From JADJNW01 sp964549655 (lineage in GTDB: Bacteria > Bacteroidota > Bacteroidia > Chitinophagales > Saprospiraceae), in the NCBI GenBank assembly GCA_964549655.1, contig CAZJXN010000056.1, forward strand, positions 1-28,963: 28,963 nucleotides of DNA, given 5' to 3'. Under the pieces are notes generated by a model. It ran no database searches. It had not been told where the DNA came from and saw only the letters and a list, made by a program, of their open reading frames with translations. This document shows, piece after piece, positions 8,075 to 16,108 of this stretch (position 1 is its first letter; the number at the start of each line of letters is the position of its first letter). A program made the position numbers and the translations under genes.

Positions 8075-8331
8075 AATATAATATATAAAAATCTAAGAGG
8101 GTTCATTCTGAACCTATCTTTTCTTTTCAATTCCACATTTTTCCTCCAAACCATTCCATTTTCCATTGAAACCATTACCTTAGCCGTCCTACCAAATCAA
8201 CTAAGTTGATGTGCCAATTTGCTGATATGCTAATTTGCATACAGGCAGAACATTACGCGAAAATACGGGTAATTAATTAGGGCATCTGGCATCCAATAAT
8301 CTGGCATCTGGTATCTAAAAAGGCATCTAAT
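8075..8331. other. Intergenic region upstream of pyruvate carboxylase
   Basis: No gene is seen. The left part is AT- and pyrimidine-rich. The right part has short direct repeats of the type ATCTGGCATC (8281-8325), just before the pyc start, and a GCTGATATGCTAATTTGC stretch. No clear promoter match. Confidence 0.4.
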
Positions 8332-11300
8332 ATGACCGTCAAACGATTCAAAAAAATAATGGTCGCCAATCGAGGCGAGATTGCAATTCGCGTGATGCGC
8401 GCAGCGTCGGAGCTGGAATTGCGCACCGTGGCGATGTACACCTACGAAGACCGCTACTCGCTGCACCGCTACAAAGCAGATGAGGCGTACCAAATCGGCG
8501 CGGACAACGACCCGCTCAAACCTTATCTCGACATCGAGGAAATCCTGCGCGTGGCAAAAATCAATGGTGTAGATGCGATCCATCCCGGCTATGGGTTTTT
8601 GAGTGAAAATGTAAATTTCGCGCGGCGTTGTCGGGAGGAAGGGATTACGTTTATTGGTCCAGAGCCAGAAGTCATGGAGCAATTGGGCGATAAAGTAGCG
8701 GCAAAAGAATTGGCGCGAACGCTGGAAGTGCCCATGATTGAAGACAGTCAAGAACCCTTGGTGAATGCAGAAATTGCCTTACGCGAGGCACAGCGGATTG
8801 GTTTTCCGGTCATTATCAAAGCAGCGGCAGGCGGTGGTGGACGCGGGATGCGCGTGGTGCGAGAAGAAGAAAAACTGATTTCAGAATACAACGAAGCCAG
8901 CGGCGAAGCTAAAACTGCATTTGGCAACGGCACAGTTTTTTTAGAAAAATTTATTGAGAATCCGAAACATATTGAAGTCCAAATATTGGGCGATAAGCAC
9001 GGCAATCTGGTGCATCTCTACGAGCGCGACTGCTCAGTGCAGCGCCGTTTTCAAAAAGTGGTAGAGATTGCACCATCCATGACGCTCCCGCAATCCACAA
9101 AAGATAAATTATACGAATATGCGCTTCGCCTGACGAAATCGGTGAATTATAGCCACGCCGGTACGGTCGAATTTTTGGTGGAAAACGACCAGATTTATTT
9201 CATCGAAGTGAATCCGCGTATTCAAGTGGAACATACTGTGACAGAGGAGATTACGGGGGTAGATTTAGTGCGTTCGCAGATTTTAATTGCACAGGGCTAT
9301 CGGCTCGACCATCCGACCATTTACATTCGCAGTCAAGAAGACGTGCAGGTGAGCGGCTTTGCCATTCAGTGTCGCATTACAACCGAAGACCCATACAGCG
9401 ATTTCAAACCAGATTATGGCACGCTCATCGCTTATCGTAGCGCGAGTGGCATGGGCATTCGTTTGGATGCAGGCAGTGCGTTTGCGGGTGCAAAAATTTC
9501 ACCGTACTTCGATAGTTTGCTGGTAAAAGTGACCGCTTGGGGACGTACGTTGAAAGGCGCTTCACAACGTTTGCATCGTGCTTTGCGCGAATTTAGGGTG
9601 CGAGGTGTGAAGACAAATATTGGATTTTTATTGAATTTGTTGAAAAATGAAACCTTCCAAAATGGCGAGGCGACCGTCAATTTTATAAAAGATAATCAAC
9701 AACTCCTCACGCCTCCACAATGGCAAGACCGAGGCACGAAAGTGCTGCGCTATCTCGCCGAAGTGGTCGTGAATGGCAATGCTGACGTGCCTTTCACTGA
9801 TAAACGAATGGTTTTTATCAAGCCGGTCGTGCCACCTTTTGACAAACAAGCACCGTTTCCGAAAGGAACCAGAGATAAGCTGAAAGAACTCGGTCGGGAT
9901 AAATTTGTAGAGTGGTTGAAAAATGAACCGGCGATTCAATACACCGACACAACCTTCCGCGATGCGCACCAGTCCTTGCTCGCCACGCGCGTGCGCACGT
10001 ATGACCTGCTGCAAGTAGCCGAAAGTTTTGCCAAAAATCACGCCAGCGATGTCTTTTCGATGGAAGTGTGGGGCGGGGCGACGTTCGACGTGTCTATGCG
10101 TTTCTTGCGGGAAGACCCGTGGCAGCGACTCGAACAATTGCGCGAAGCCATTCCGAATATCGTGTTTCAAATGTTATTTCGTGGCTCAAATGCGGTTGGT
10201 TACACGGCTTACCCTGATAATTTAATTATAAAATTTGTAGAACAAGCGGCGAAAACGGGTATTGATATTTTTAGAATTTTCGATTCTTTGAATTGGATTG
10301 AGGCAATGAAAACCAGCATCCGCGCGGTGCGCGAAGAAACGGATGCCATTGCGGAAGCTTGTATTTGCTACACCGGAGATATTTTAGACCCCAATCGTCC
10401 AAAATATAATTTGAATTATTACCTCGACTTAGCGCGGCGTTTGGAAGATGAAGGTGCACATATTTTGGCGATTAAAGACATGGCTGGTTTGCTCAAACCG
10501 TATGCCGCCGAAATTTTAGTTACAGAATTAAAGAAAGTTATTCATATTCCGATTCATTTACATACACATGATACGGCTTCGATTCAAGCAGCTACTTATT
10601 TGAAAGCGATTGAAGCAGGCGTGGATGCAGTAGACGTGGCGATTGCTTCGATGTCGGGCTTGACTTCACAGCCGAATTTTAATGCAGTGGCAGCCATGAT
10701 GCAACGGCAAGAGCGGGAGCACCCTGTGAATTTAGAATCTTTAAATATGTTTTCCGCATATTGGGAAGCCGTGCGGCGATATTATTATCCATTTGAATCG
10801 GAATTGCGGGCGGGTTCGGCGGATGTGTATGAGCATGAAATCCCTGGCGGGCAATATTCTAACTTGCGTCCACAGGCGCGCTCGTTGGGTTTGGAAGACC
10901 AATTTGAATTGGTGAAGCACAATTTTAAAGTTGCCAATGAGTTGTTTGGAGATATTGTAAAAGTCACTCCTTCTTCAAAAGTGGTCGGCGACATGGCGCT
11001 TTTTATGACTTCCAATGGCTTGTCGAAAGAAGATATCTTACAACGCGGACAATCGCTGGCGTTCCCAGATAGTGTGAAACAATTAATGCGCGGCGACCTA
11101 GGTCAGATGGAAGGTGGTTTTCCTCCAGCCATTCAAAAAATTATTCTAAAAGACGAGCAGCCCTATACTGACCGACCTGAAGCGCATCTCACGCCCATTG
11201 ATTTTGGCAAAGAAATGGCAGAATTTCGCACCAAATTTGGCGACAATTTAGGGATGAATGACTTTTTATCTTATAAATTATATTCCAAAGTCTACGAAGA

Positions 11301-11775
11301 ATATCACGCACACATTAAAGACCACGGTGAAGTAGATAACCTGCCCACGCCTGTCTTTTTCTATGGTTTGAAACACAACGAAGAAATCATCGTCCACTTA
11401 GACAAAGGTAAAAGCATTTTGGTGAAATACCTCAATATTACCGAGCCGGATGAACAAGGAATGCGCGTCGCTTTCTTTGAGTTAAATGGGCAGATGCGCT
11501 CTATTTCCGTGCGCGACCGCAAGCAAAAAGCGACCGCCGCTGTGTACCAAAAAGCTGAAAAATCCAACGAAATCGGTGCGCCGTTGCAAGGGAATTTGGC
11601 TCGTATTTTGGTGAAAGCCGGAGATTCTGTCGCCAATAACGCGCCGCTTTTTGTGATTGAAGCTATGAAAATGGAAAGCACCGTTACTGCGCCACAAGCC
11701 GGGAAAGTGAAGAAGATTCATTTGCGAGAGAAGACGCTGGTGGAGCAAGATGATTTGGTGGTGGAGATGGAGTGA
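8332..11775 (+). CDS. pyc: Pyruvate carboxylase, complete single-chain enzyme
   Basis: The 1147-residue length is typical of the family. Biotin carboxylase domain (about 1-450): ATP loop KAAAGGGGRGMR (Lys163 start) and FIEVNPRIQVEHTVTEE. Carboxyltransferase domain (about 535-810): DTTFRDAHQSLLATR with metal-binding Asp544, the probably carbamylated Lys715 in AIKDMAG, and the metal-binding histidines in HLHTHDT. Allosteric/tetramerisation region: between about 820 and 1070. Biotin carrier domain: at the C-terminus, with biotinylated Lys1113 in the motif EAMKMEST. The enzyme makes oxaloacetate from pyruvate, bicarbonate and ATP to refill the TCA cycle and feed gluconeogenesis. The ATG at 8332 gives the usual start TVKRFKKIMVANRGEIA. 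The gene is monocistronic; the repeat array begins within 2 nt of its stop. Confidence 0.97.
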   Translation: MTVKRFKKIMVANRGEIAIRVMRAASELELRTVAMYTYEDRYSLHRYKADEAYQIGADNDPLKPYLDIEEILRVAKINGVDAIHPGYGFLSENVNFARRCREEGITFIGPEPEVMEQLGDKVAAKELARTLEVPMIEDSQEPLVNAEIALREAQRIGFPVIIKAAAGGGGRGMRVVREEEKLISEYNEASGEAKTAFGNGTVFLEKFIENPKHIEVQILGDKHGNLVHLYERDCSVQRRFQKVVEIAPSMTLPQSTKDKLYEYALRLTKSVNYSHAGTVEFLVENDQIYFIEVNPRIQVEHTVTEEITGVDLVRSQILIAQGYRLDHPTIYIRSQEDVQVSGFAIQCRITTEDPYSDFKPDYGTLIAYRSASGMGIRLDAGSAFAGAKISPYFDSLLVKVTAWGRTLKGASQRLHRALREFRVRGVKTNIGFLLNLLKNETFQNGEATVNFIKDNQQLLTPPQWQDRGTKVLRYLAEVVVNGNADVPFTDKRMVFIKPVVPPFDKQAPFPKGTRDKLKELGRDKFVEWLKNEPAIQYTDTTFRDAHQSLLATRVRTYDLLQVAESFAKNHASDVFSMEVWGGATFDVSMRFLREDPWQRLEQLREAIPNIVFQMLFRGSNAVGYTAYPDNLIIKFVEQAAKTGIDIFRIFDSLNWIEAMKTSIRAVREETDAIAEACICYTGDILDPNRPKYNLNYYLDLARRLEDEGAHILAIKDMAGLLKPYAAEILVTELKKVIHIPIHLHTHDTASIQAATYLKAIEAGVDAVDVAIASMSGLTSQPNFNAVAAMMQRQEREHPVNLESLNMFSAYWEAVRRYYYPFESELRAGSADVYEHEIPGGQYSNLRPQARSLGLEDQFELVKHNFKVANELFGDIVKVTPSSKVVGDMALFMTSNGLSKEDILQRGQSLAFPDSVKQLMRGDLGQMEGGFPPAIQKIILKDEQPYTDRPEAHLTPIDFGKEMAEFRTKFGDNLGMNDFLSYKLYSKVYEEYHAHIKDHGEVDNLPTPVFFYGLKHNEEIIVHLDKGKSILVKYLNITEPDEQGMRVAFFELNGQMRSISVRDRKQKATAAVYQKAEKSNEIGAPLQGNLARILVKAGDSVANNAPLFVIEAMKMESTVTAPQAGKVKKIHLREKTLVEQDDLVVEME

Positions 11776-11776
11776 T

Positions 11777-12268
11777 ATTTGGCTAAAGCCCACTCATTAT
11801 CATCATATATCCCCGCCATGAATGGCGGGGCAACTAAACTTACAAANNNNNNNNNNNNNNNNNNNNNNNNNNNNNNNNNNNNNNNNNNNNNNNNNNNNNN
11901 NNNNNNNNNNNNNNNNNNNNNNNNNNNNNNNNNNNNNNNNNNNNNNAGCCCAACTCATTATCATCATATATCCCCGCCATGAATGGCGGGGCAACTAAAC
12001 TTACAAAATAGCGTGTACTTATTGAGGTTAATTGCCCCGTGCTTTAGCGCGGGGATTAAAATATACAAGCTTATTGGCTTTAGCCAAACTTTTAGAATTG
12101 GTAGGATATTTGGCTAAAGCCCAACTCATTATCATCATATATCCCCGCCATGAATGGCGGGGCAACTAAACTATCCAACCTATAAAATAGTGTGTACTTA
12201 TCGAGATTAGTTGCCCCTTGCTTCAGCGCGGGGATTAAAATATACAAGCTTATTGGCTTTAGCCAAAT
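11777..12268. repeat. Tandem array of palindromic-ended (BIME/REP-like) units, interrupted by an assembly gap
   Basis: Three units lie head to tail: 11777-11846 (cut by the gap), 11947-12089 (5' end lost in the gap) and 12108-12268 (complete, 161 bp). The two sequenced junctions give a period of 171 bp. Each unit begins ATTTGGCTAAAGCC and ends GGCTTTAGCCAAA(C/T), an inverted pair. Inside are two GC hairpins, CCCCGCCATGAATGGCGGGG and one of the form CCCCG-TGCTTTAG-CGGGG. Both sides of the 100-N gap are repeat sequence, so the true copy number is unknown. The third unit overlaps the stop codon of the transposase gene to its right. The composition and layout fit non-autonomous elements mobilised by that transposase. 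Confidence 0.85.
11847..11946. other. Assembly gap of 100 N
   Basis: Exactly 100 unknown bases, the conventional placeholder for a gap of unknown size, inside the repeat array. It is most likely a collapsed or unresolved tandem repeat. Confidence 0.95.
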
Positions 12269-12690
12269 TTTTGAAAGTTGTATTTTATCATAAATTCCTG
12301 ATATTCCTCTTCAAAAGTTTTCTTTTTATGATGTATTTCCTGATTTAAAATATAGTTTTTGACTTTATCTACTACTGATTCACTCACCGACACAGCAAAA
12401 TATTCATTTTGCCACTCAAATTTTGTTGAAATCAACGGTTGTTTATTAATCCAATGAGAAGATTCTCCTTTTATCAATTGGACGATTTTAGAAATCGTTT
12501 GCTCTGTTCCTAAAGAAACTAAGCAATGAATGTGGTCATGATAGCCTCCAATGGCGTTTAAGTAAATATGCTTCGACTTTGCATTATCGGCAATGTGAGC
12601 AAAGACATCCGCTCGAATATTTTCTTCCAGTAATGGCACTCGATTTTTAGTCGCCCACACCAAGTGAATCCAAATTTTGACAAATGACAT
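12259..12690 (-). CDS. IS200/IS605-family HUH transposase (TnpA-like, Y1)
   Basis: The 143-residue protein starts MSFVKIWIHLVWATKNR, the common N-terminus of Bacteroidota IS200-like transposases. It has the HUH metal motif in YHDHIHCLVSL (His53, His55) and a candidate catalytic tyrosine in VKNYILNQEIHHKK (Tyr113). Such enzymes cut and join single-stranded DNA next to hairpins. The last residues, KFG and the TAA stop, are encoded by the terminal motif of the adjoining repeat (TTTGGCTAAAGCC). An inverted copy of that motif lies upstream of the gene at 12774-12787. The gene is therefore bracketed by element ends at about 12254 and 12787. No accessory TnpB is present. Confidence 0.88.
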   Translation of the reverse strand: MSFVKIWIHLVWATKNRVPLLEENIRADVFAHIADNAKSKHIYLNAIGGYHDHIHCLVSLGTEQTISKIVQLIKGESSHWINKQPLISTKFEWQNEYFAVSVSESVVDKVKNYILNQEIHHKKKTFEEEYQEFMIKYNFQKFG

Positions 12691-12773
12691 AAAGTGTTCG
12701 TTGATTTGTAATTAGACGAGGCATTTTGTCAAAGTAACTTTTTAAAACCGTTTTTCTTGATGCAAGATGAAAT

Positions 12774-12967
12774 ATTTGGCTAAAGCCGAGAGAATTTGCA
12801 TTTTTTAATCCCCGCGCTAAAGCGCAGGGCAACTAACTTCAATTTATATTCCCTACACCTGAATAAAAATAGCTCACTGTGGCTTTTTACTAAGAGTGGA
12901 TGAGCAGAGTTGCCCCGCCATTTATGGCGGGGTAGAGGGATATAACGATTACTGGCTTTAGCCAAAC
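12774..12967. repeat. Fourth palindromic-ended unit, inverted relative to the array
   Basis: This 194-bp unit has the same terminal pair (ATTTGGCTAAAGCC and GGCTTTAGCCAAAC) but its inner hairpins come in the opposite order. The CCCCGCGCTAAAGCGCAGGG hairpin comes first, then CCCCGCCATTTATGGCGGGG. Together with the array at 11777-12268 it flanks the IS200-like transposase gene on both sides. The surrounding 12691-13051 stretch holds no other gene. Confidence 0.85.
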
Positions 12968-12994
12968 TGCCACTTGCAGCAATTATATAAATAA

Positions 12995-13033
12995 AAAAGC
13001 GATGTTACCAGTGTAAATGATAACATCGCTTTT
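12995..13033. terminator. Rho-independent-like terminator after the RlpA gene
   Basis: AAAAGCGATGTTA and TAACATCGCTTTT pair perfectly over 13 bp around a 13-nt loop, with A/T tracts on both sides. It lies 18 nt after the rlpA stop codon and could work in both directions. Confidence 0.8.
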
Positions 13034-13051
13034 ATTTTGAAACTAAAAATC

Positions 13052-13912
13052 TTACTTACTCAAATCCACCACAATCCCATCTACCAGATGTTGCGTCCGA
13101 ATGGTTTGCAGATACGTTTGCGCATCCGTGCGAGAGGTAAACGAACCAACCATTACACGGAATAATTTGCCGCCACTAACCGTCAAGCTTTCTTTTACAA
13201 AAGTATTAGTGACACCTGCACTTTGTAAAGTAGTGAGTTGGCGATTGGCATTATCAAATACGCCGTACGAGCCAAGTTGAATCCCATAACCACTGCTGAC
13301 GGGCAAATTACTTGGAGCTACATTATAATTAGACGGAACAGAATTGGTGTTCGTTGTTGCGCCGCCTTTTGGTGTGGTATTCCATTTAAAACCAGCACTA
13401 TTGCCGCCTTTGGGTATGAGTTGTTCAGTAGAGGTGTTGTAATTGGAAGGGCTTTTATCGAAACCTTCTCCTTTGTTAGCCAGCGTCGTGCGGTCGGTAA
13501 AAGCGATTTTCGAATTGGTTGCTCCCACCAATTCTATGGTGACTTCCGCTTTTCCTACTTTTATCAAATCCAAATCCATCGCGGCTGCTTGTGAAAGCAA
13601 AATAACTGCATCACCTGTAAACGTGCCTCGGTCGTTGACGCGCACCGTGACGGATTTGCCAGTATTGAGTCGAGTTACTTTCAGAAGCGTTCCTTTTGGA
13701 TGGTAACGATGTGAGCAGGTAAACTCATTTCGGTTATAAATTTCTCCCATTGCGGTAGACTGACCGTGCAAATAATCTGCATAAAAAAGTGCGGTGCCTG
13801 TCTCTACCGCCGGCTGAGGGTCGGAATAGGTGTAAGATTGCGCTGAGGCAAATAGAAAACTAACTGCTAACAGTTTTATAGTCAATGGGATTTGAAGATT
13901 TATTTTTTTCAT
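13052..13912 (-). CDS. rlpA: RlpA-like septal-ring lytic transglycosylase with SPOR domain
   Basis: The 286-residue protein has a Sec signal peptide (LTIKLLAVSFLFASAQS) and a double-psi beta-barrel RlpA domain at about 37-130. Conserved residues match those of the enzyme family: Glu57 in GEIYNRNEF, His68 in TCSHRYHPKG and Asp94 in VRVNDRGTF. A Ser/Thr/Asn-rich linker (about 130-205) leads to a C-terminal SPOR domain (about 207-286; GYGIQLGSYG and RVMVGSFTSRTDA), which binds denuded glycan strands at the division septum. The enzyme would cut such glycans in the periplasm. It is downstream of ftsY in the same direction with an 85-nt gap. No lipobox cysteine follows the signal peptide, unlike E. 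coli RlpA. Confidence 0.9.
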   Translation of the reverse strand: MKKINLQIPLTIKLLAVSFLFASAQSYTYSDPQPAVETGTALFYADYLHGQSTAMGEIYNRNEFTCSHRYHPKGTLLKVTRLNTGKSVTVRVNDRGTFTGDAVILLSQAAAMDLDLIKVGKAEVTIELVGATNSKIAFTDRTTLANKGEGFDKSPSNYNTSTEQLIPKGGNSAGFKWNTTPKGGATTNTNSVPSNYNVAPSNLPVSSGYGIQLGSYGVFDNANRQLTTLQSAGVTNTFVKESLTVSGGKLFRVMVGSFTSRTDAQTYLQTIRTQHLVDGIVVDLSK

Positions 13913-13997
13913 ACGTATAAATTTGATGTGTTTCTTACTACAAGATACAAGTTTTTAATAATGGTGAAACGCTATTTCCAACAAAAAGTAACACCCA

Positions 13998-14954
13998 TTA
14001 TTTTTCAAAAAAAGAATTCACAAAAGCCCGCTTATTAAATACTTGCAATTGATTAATGCCTTCGCCTACGCCGATGTATTTGATAGGCACTTTAAATTGG
14101 TCAGAAATACCAATCGCAACGCCGCCTTTCGCTGTGCCGTCGAGTTTAGTGAGCGCCAACGCGGTGACTTCCGTCGCTTCCGTGAAATGTTTGGCTTGTT
14201 CAATCGCGTTTTGTCCAGTGGTCGCATCCAATACCAGAATGACTTCGTGCGGTGCGCCGTCCATCCGTTTGCTGATGGAGCGTTTAATTTTGGTCAACTC
14301 ATTCATCAAGTTGATTTTCGTGTGCAACCGTCCGGCGGTATCAATAATCGCTACGTCATAGCCACCTGCTACAGCTTGCTGGGTCGTCTCATACGCTACA
14401 GCGCCGGGGTCCGCATTCATACCTTTGCTAAAAAAATCGCAACCGACTCGGTCTGCCCAAATTTTTAATTGGTCTACGGCTGCTGCGCGAAAGGTGTCGC
14501 CTGCGCCAAGTAATACTTTTTTACCTTGTTGTTGGTATTGATTCGCCAGTTTGCCAATCGTTGTCGTTTTACCTACACCATTCACACCAACGACCATGAT
14601 AATTTGTGGTTTGGGCGATACAGGAAGTGAAAAGTCATCTACATCTTGCGTATTATTCTCTGCCAGCAATTGTACAATTTCATCGCGCAGGATTTCATTC
14701 AACTCGTTGGTATTCAAATATTTATCTCGTGCAATGCGGGCTTCTATGCGTTGAATAATTTTGACCGTGGTCGTCAATCCTACATCCGATGAAATCAGTA
14801 CAGCTTCTAATTCGTCCAGCACTTCCTCATCCACCGTAGCTTTACCGGCGATGGCTTTGGTGAGCTTACCGAGGAAACTGGTTTTGGTTTTTTCTAAGCC
14901 TTTGTCGAGGTCTTCTTTCTTTTCGGAGCTAAAAAATTTGGTGAAAAAACTCAT
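13998..14954 (-). CDS. ftsY: Signal recognition particle receptor FtsY
   Basis: The 318-residue protein has the SRP GTPase architecture: a helical N domain (about 20-100), then the G domain. The P-loop is GVNGVGKT (123-130), the switch region includes GDTFRAAAVDQL, the G3 motif is DTAGRL (205-210), and the guanine-specificity motif is TKLDGTAKGG (269-278). It ends with the typical YIGVGEGINQLQVF. There is no long acidic A domain, as in most Bacteroidota FtsY. It docks ribosome-SRP complexes at the inner membrane. It follows the ribosomal-protein genes on the same strand, a conserved neighbourhood in the phylum, but a strong hairpin at 15013-15045 separates them. Confidence 0.97.
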   Translation of the reverse strand: MSFFTKFFSSEKKEDLDKGLEKTKTSFLGKLTKAIAGKATVDEEVLDELEAVLISSDVGLTTTVKIIQRIEARIARDKYLNTNELNEILRDEIVQLLAENNTQDVDDFSLPVSPKPQIIMVVGVNGVGKTTTIGKLANQYQQQGKKVLLGAGDTFRAAAVDQLKIWADRVGCDFFSKGMNADPGAVAYETTQQAVAGGYDVAIIDTAGRLHTKINLMNELTKIKRSISKRMDGAPHEVILVLDATTGQNAIEQAKHFTEATEVTALALTKLDGTAKGGVAIGISDQFKVPIKYIGVGEGINQLQVFNKRAFVNSFFEK

Positions 14955-15012
14955 TCGAAGTACAATTTTAGAGTTACGAAGTACGATTGTTGGTATATAA
15001 TAACATAAACAA

Positions 15013-15045
15013 AAGAGGCTTTTCTACGGTTGAGAAAAGCCTCTT
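15013..15045 (-). terminator. Strong stem-loop between the ribosomal-protein genes and ftsY
   Basis: AAGAGGCTTTTCT and AGAAAAGCCTCTT pair perfectly over 13 bp around a 7-nt loop. On the minus strand a T-rich tract (CTTTTGTTTATG) runs through the end of the stem. It lies 24 nt after the DUF4295 stop and should end or attenuate transcription before ftsY. Confidence 0.85.
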
Positions 15046-15068
15046 CGAGTGCTACAGTCATGCAAGGA

Positions 15069-15245
15069 TTATTTCATATCACTGAAAAATTCCTTTGCTT
15101 TATCTTTGTGCATGATTATTTCTTTGTAAGAATACTTGCCAGTTTTTGGGTCTTTGATAGGCTTAATCACTTTCACGTGGTCTTTACCTGAACCCACATT
15201 AGCAGCACGCTGTGCAACTTTCGCGTTTTTCGATATTTTTGCCAT
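15069..15245 (-). CDS. DUF4295 family protein, Bacteroidota-specific ribosome-associated small protein
   Basis: This is a 58-residue basic protein, MAKISKNAKVAQRAANVGSG at the start and ending HKDKAKEFFSDMK. The ATG is at 15243-15245 and the TAA at 15069-15071. Its sequence and its place directly after bL33 and bL28 are those of the DUF4295 family, found essentially only in Bacteroidota. From memory, a Bacteroidota-specific large-subunit protein named bL38 was found in the Flavobacterium johnsoniae ribosome, and this family is a good candidate for it. I am not certain of that identity. The gene continues the bL28-bL33 transcript and is followed by a strong terminator. Confidence 0.85.
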   Translation of the reverse strand: MAKISKNAKVAQRAANVGSGKDHVKVIKPIKDPKTGKYSYKEIIMHKDKAKEFFSDMK

Positions 15246-15345
15246 GATTTATTTATTTTATCAGGTTACAGATTCTATTTCGATGACAAAATAGTTATTT
15301 ATCTATAAAAATACAAAGGTATGCCAAATAAGGTTGACAACTCGG

Positions 15346-15534
15346 TTATTTAATCTCGCGATGGATCGTTTTCTTCTTTAGAATCGAATTGTACTTTAGC
15401 AATTCAATACGATCCGGCGTATTTTTACGATTCTTTTGCGTGATGTAACGCGACGTACCTGGCATCCCAGAGTTTTTATGCTCGGTGCATTCCAGAATAA
15501 TCTGAAGGCGATTGCCTTTGCTTTTCTTAGCCAT
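15346..15534 (-). CDS. rpmG: 50S ribosomal protein bL33
   Basis: The 62-residue product has the bL33 signature: MAKKSKGNRLQIILECTEHK, then SGMPGTSRYITQKNRKN and ending LKKKTIHREIK. Only one cysteine (Cys16) is present, so it lacks the CxxC pairs of the zinc-binding paralogue and is the zinc-independent form. It begins 13 nt after the bL28 stop, in the same transcript. Confidence 0.95.
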   Translation of the reverse strand: MAKKSKGNRLQIILECTEHKNSGMPGTSRYITQKNRKNTPDRIELLKYNSILKKKTIHREIK

Positions 15535-15547
15535 TGTTCAAATAAAA

Positions 15548-15805
15548 TTAAAGGTTTTCAATTTTTACACCAGTGTAAGTACCTTTTTGCTTTGCTTTTT
15601 TAATAAACTCCAGCAAACCGAGCTTATTAATCGTGCGCATCGCGTTGGTAGACACTTTCAGCGTAATCCACTCATTCGTTTCTGGTATAAAAAAGCGCTT
15701 CTTCTGCAAATTAGGTAAGAATCGGCGTCTCGTCTTGTGGTTCGAGTGCGATACTTTATTCCCTGTAATCGGGCGCTTGCCAGTTAATTCACAAACTTTT
15801 GACAT
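15548..15805 (-). CDS. rpmB: 50S ribosomal protein bL28
   Basis: The 85-residue product starts MSKVCELTGKRPITGNKVSH, the standard bL28 N-terminus; the reading frame stays open 14 codons further upstream, but those are not bL28-like, so the ATG at 15805 is used. NHKTRRRFLPNLQKKRF and STNAMRTINKLGL are further hallmarks. It is the first protein gene after tRNA-Arg, 75 nt downstream of it, and the promoter at 15995-16025 probably serves both. Confidence 0.95.
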   Translation of the reverse strand: MSKVCELTGKRPITGNKVSHSNHKTRRRFLPNLQKKRFFIPETNEWITLKVSTNAMRTINKLGLLEFIKKAKQKGTYTGVKIENL

Positions 15806-15880
15806 AATACTGCTGGTTGATGAAAGTCTAAAATTAAATAACTTCAAACTCCCAAACTTTAAACTTCCAAACGTTTTCAG

Positions 15881-15954
15881 TGATTCTGTAAGGATTCGAA
15901 CCTTAAACCTCCTGATCCGTAGTCAGGTGCTCTATCCAATTGAGCTACAGAACC
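15881..15954 (-). tRNA. tRNA-Arg(ACG)
   Basis: On the minus strand the 74-nt sequence folds as a full cloverleaf. The acceptor stem is GGTTCTG/CAGAATC (one G-T pair), the D arm GCTCAATTGGATAGAGC and the anticodon stem CCTGA/TCAGG, with loop CTACGGA giving anticodon ACG (15918-15920). The T arm contains GGTTCGAATCC and the discriminator is A. CCA is not encoded. The ACG anticodon would be edited to ICG to read CGU, CGC and CGA. Confidence 0.97.
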
Positions 15955-15994
15955 ATTCACAGTGTCACAATCTAACTTCTTTAAATTGCGGATG

Positions 15995-16025
15995 CAAAGA
16001 TACGTTTTCTAACTTTTGTATCAAA
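15995..16025 (-). promoter_or_regulatory. Consensus Bacteroidota housekeeping promoter of the tRNA-Arg/bL28 transcript
   Basis: Read on the minus strand: TTTG (16022-16025), exactly 19 nt, then TATCTTTG (15995-16002). This is a perfect match to the Bacteroidota primary-sigma pattern TTTG-N19-TAnnTTTG. Transcription would start near 15990, about 35 nt before the tRNA. Confidence 0.85.
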
Positions 16026-16078
16026 GGCTTTTTTGGAAAAATAGTTTCAAAAAGAGCATAAATTTTCGTTCTGTACAA

Positions 16079-16108
16079 GATTTACTAAATTTTTGAAATT
16101 TAGTAAAT
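16079..16108 (-). terminator. Stem-loop terminator after the subtilase gene
   Basis: GATTTACTAAATTT and AAATTTAGTAAATT form a stem of about 14 bp with a 3-nt loop directly after the stop codon (16109-16111). It is nearly identical to the hairpin at 477-507. Confidence 0.6.

Noticed and set aside
11779..11994. Short frames spanning the N gap
   Set aside because: They consist of repeat sequence and unknown bases.
11777..12268. CRISPR array
   Set aside because: The units are about 160 bp with paired hairpins and no unique spacers of uniform length, and no cas genes are near; it is a palindromic repeat array.
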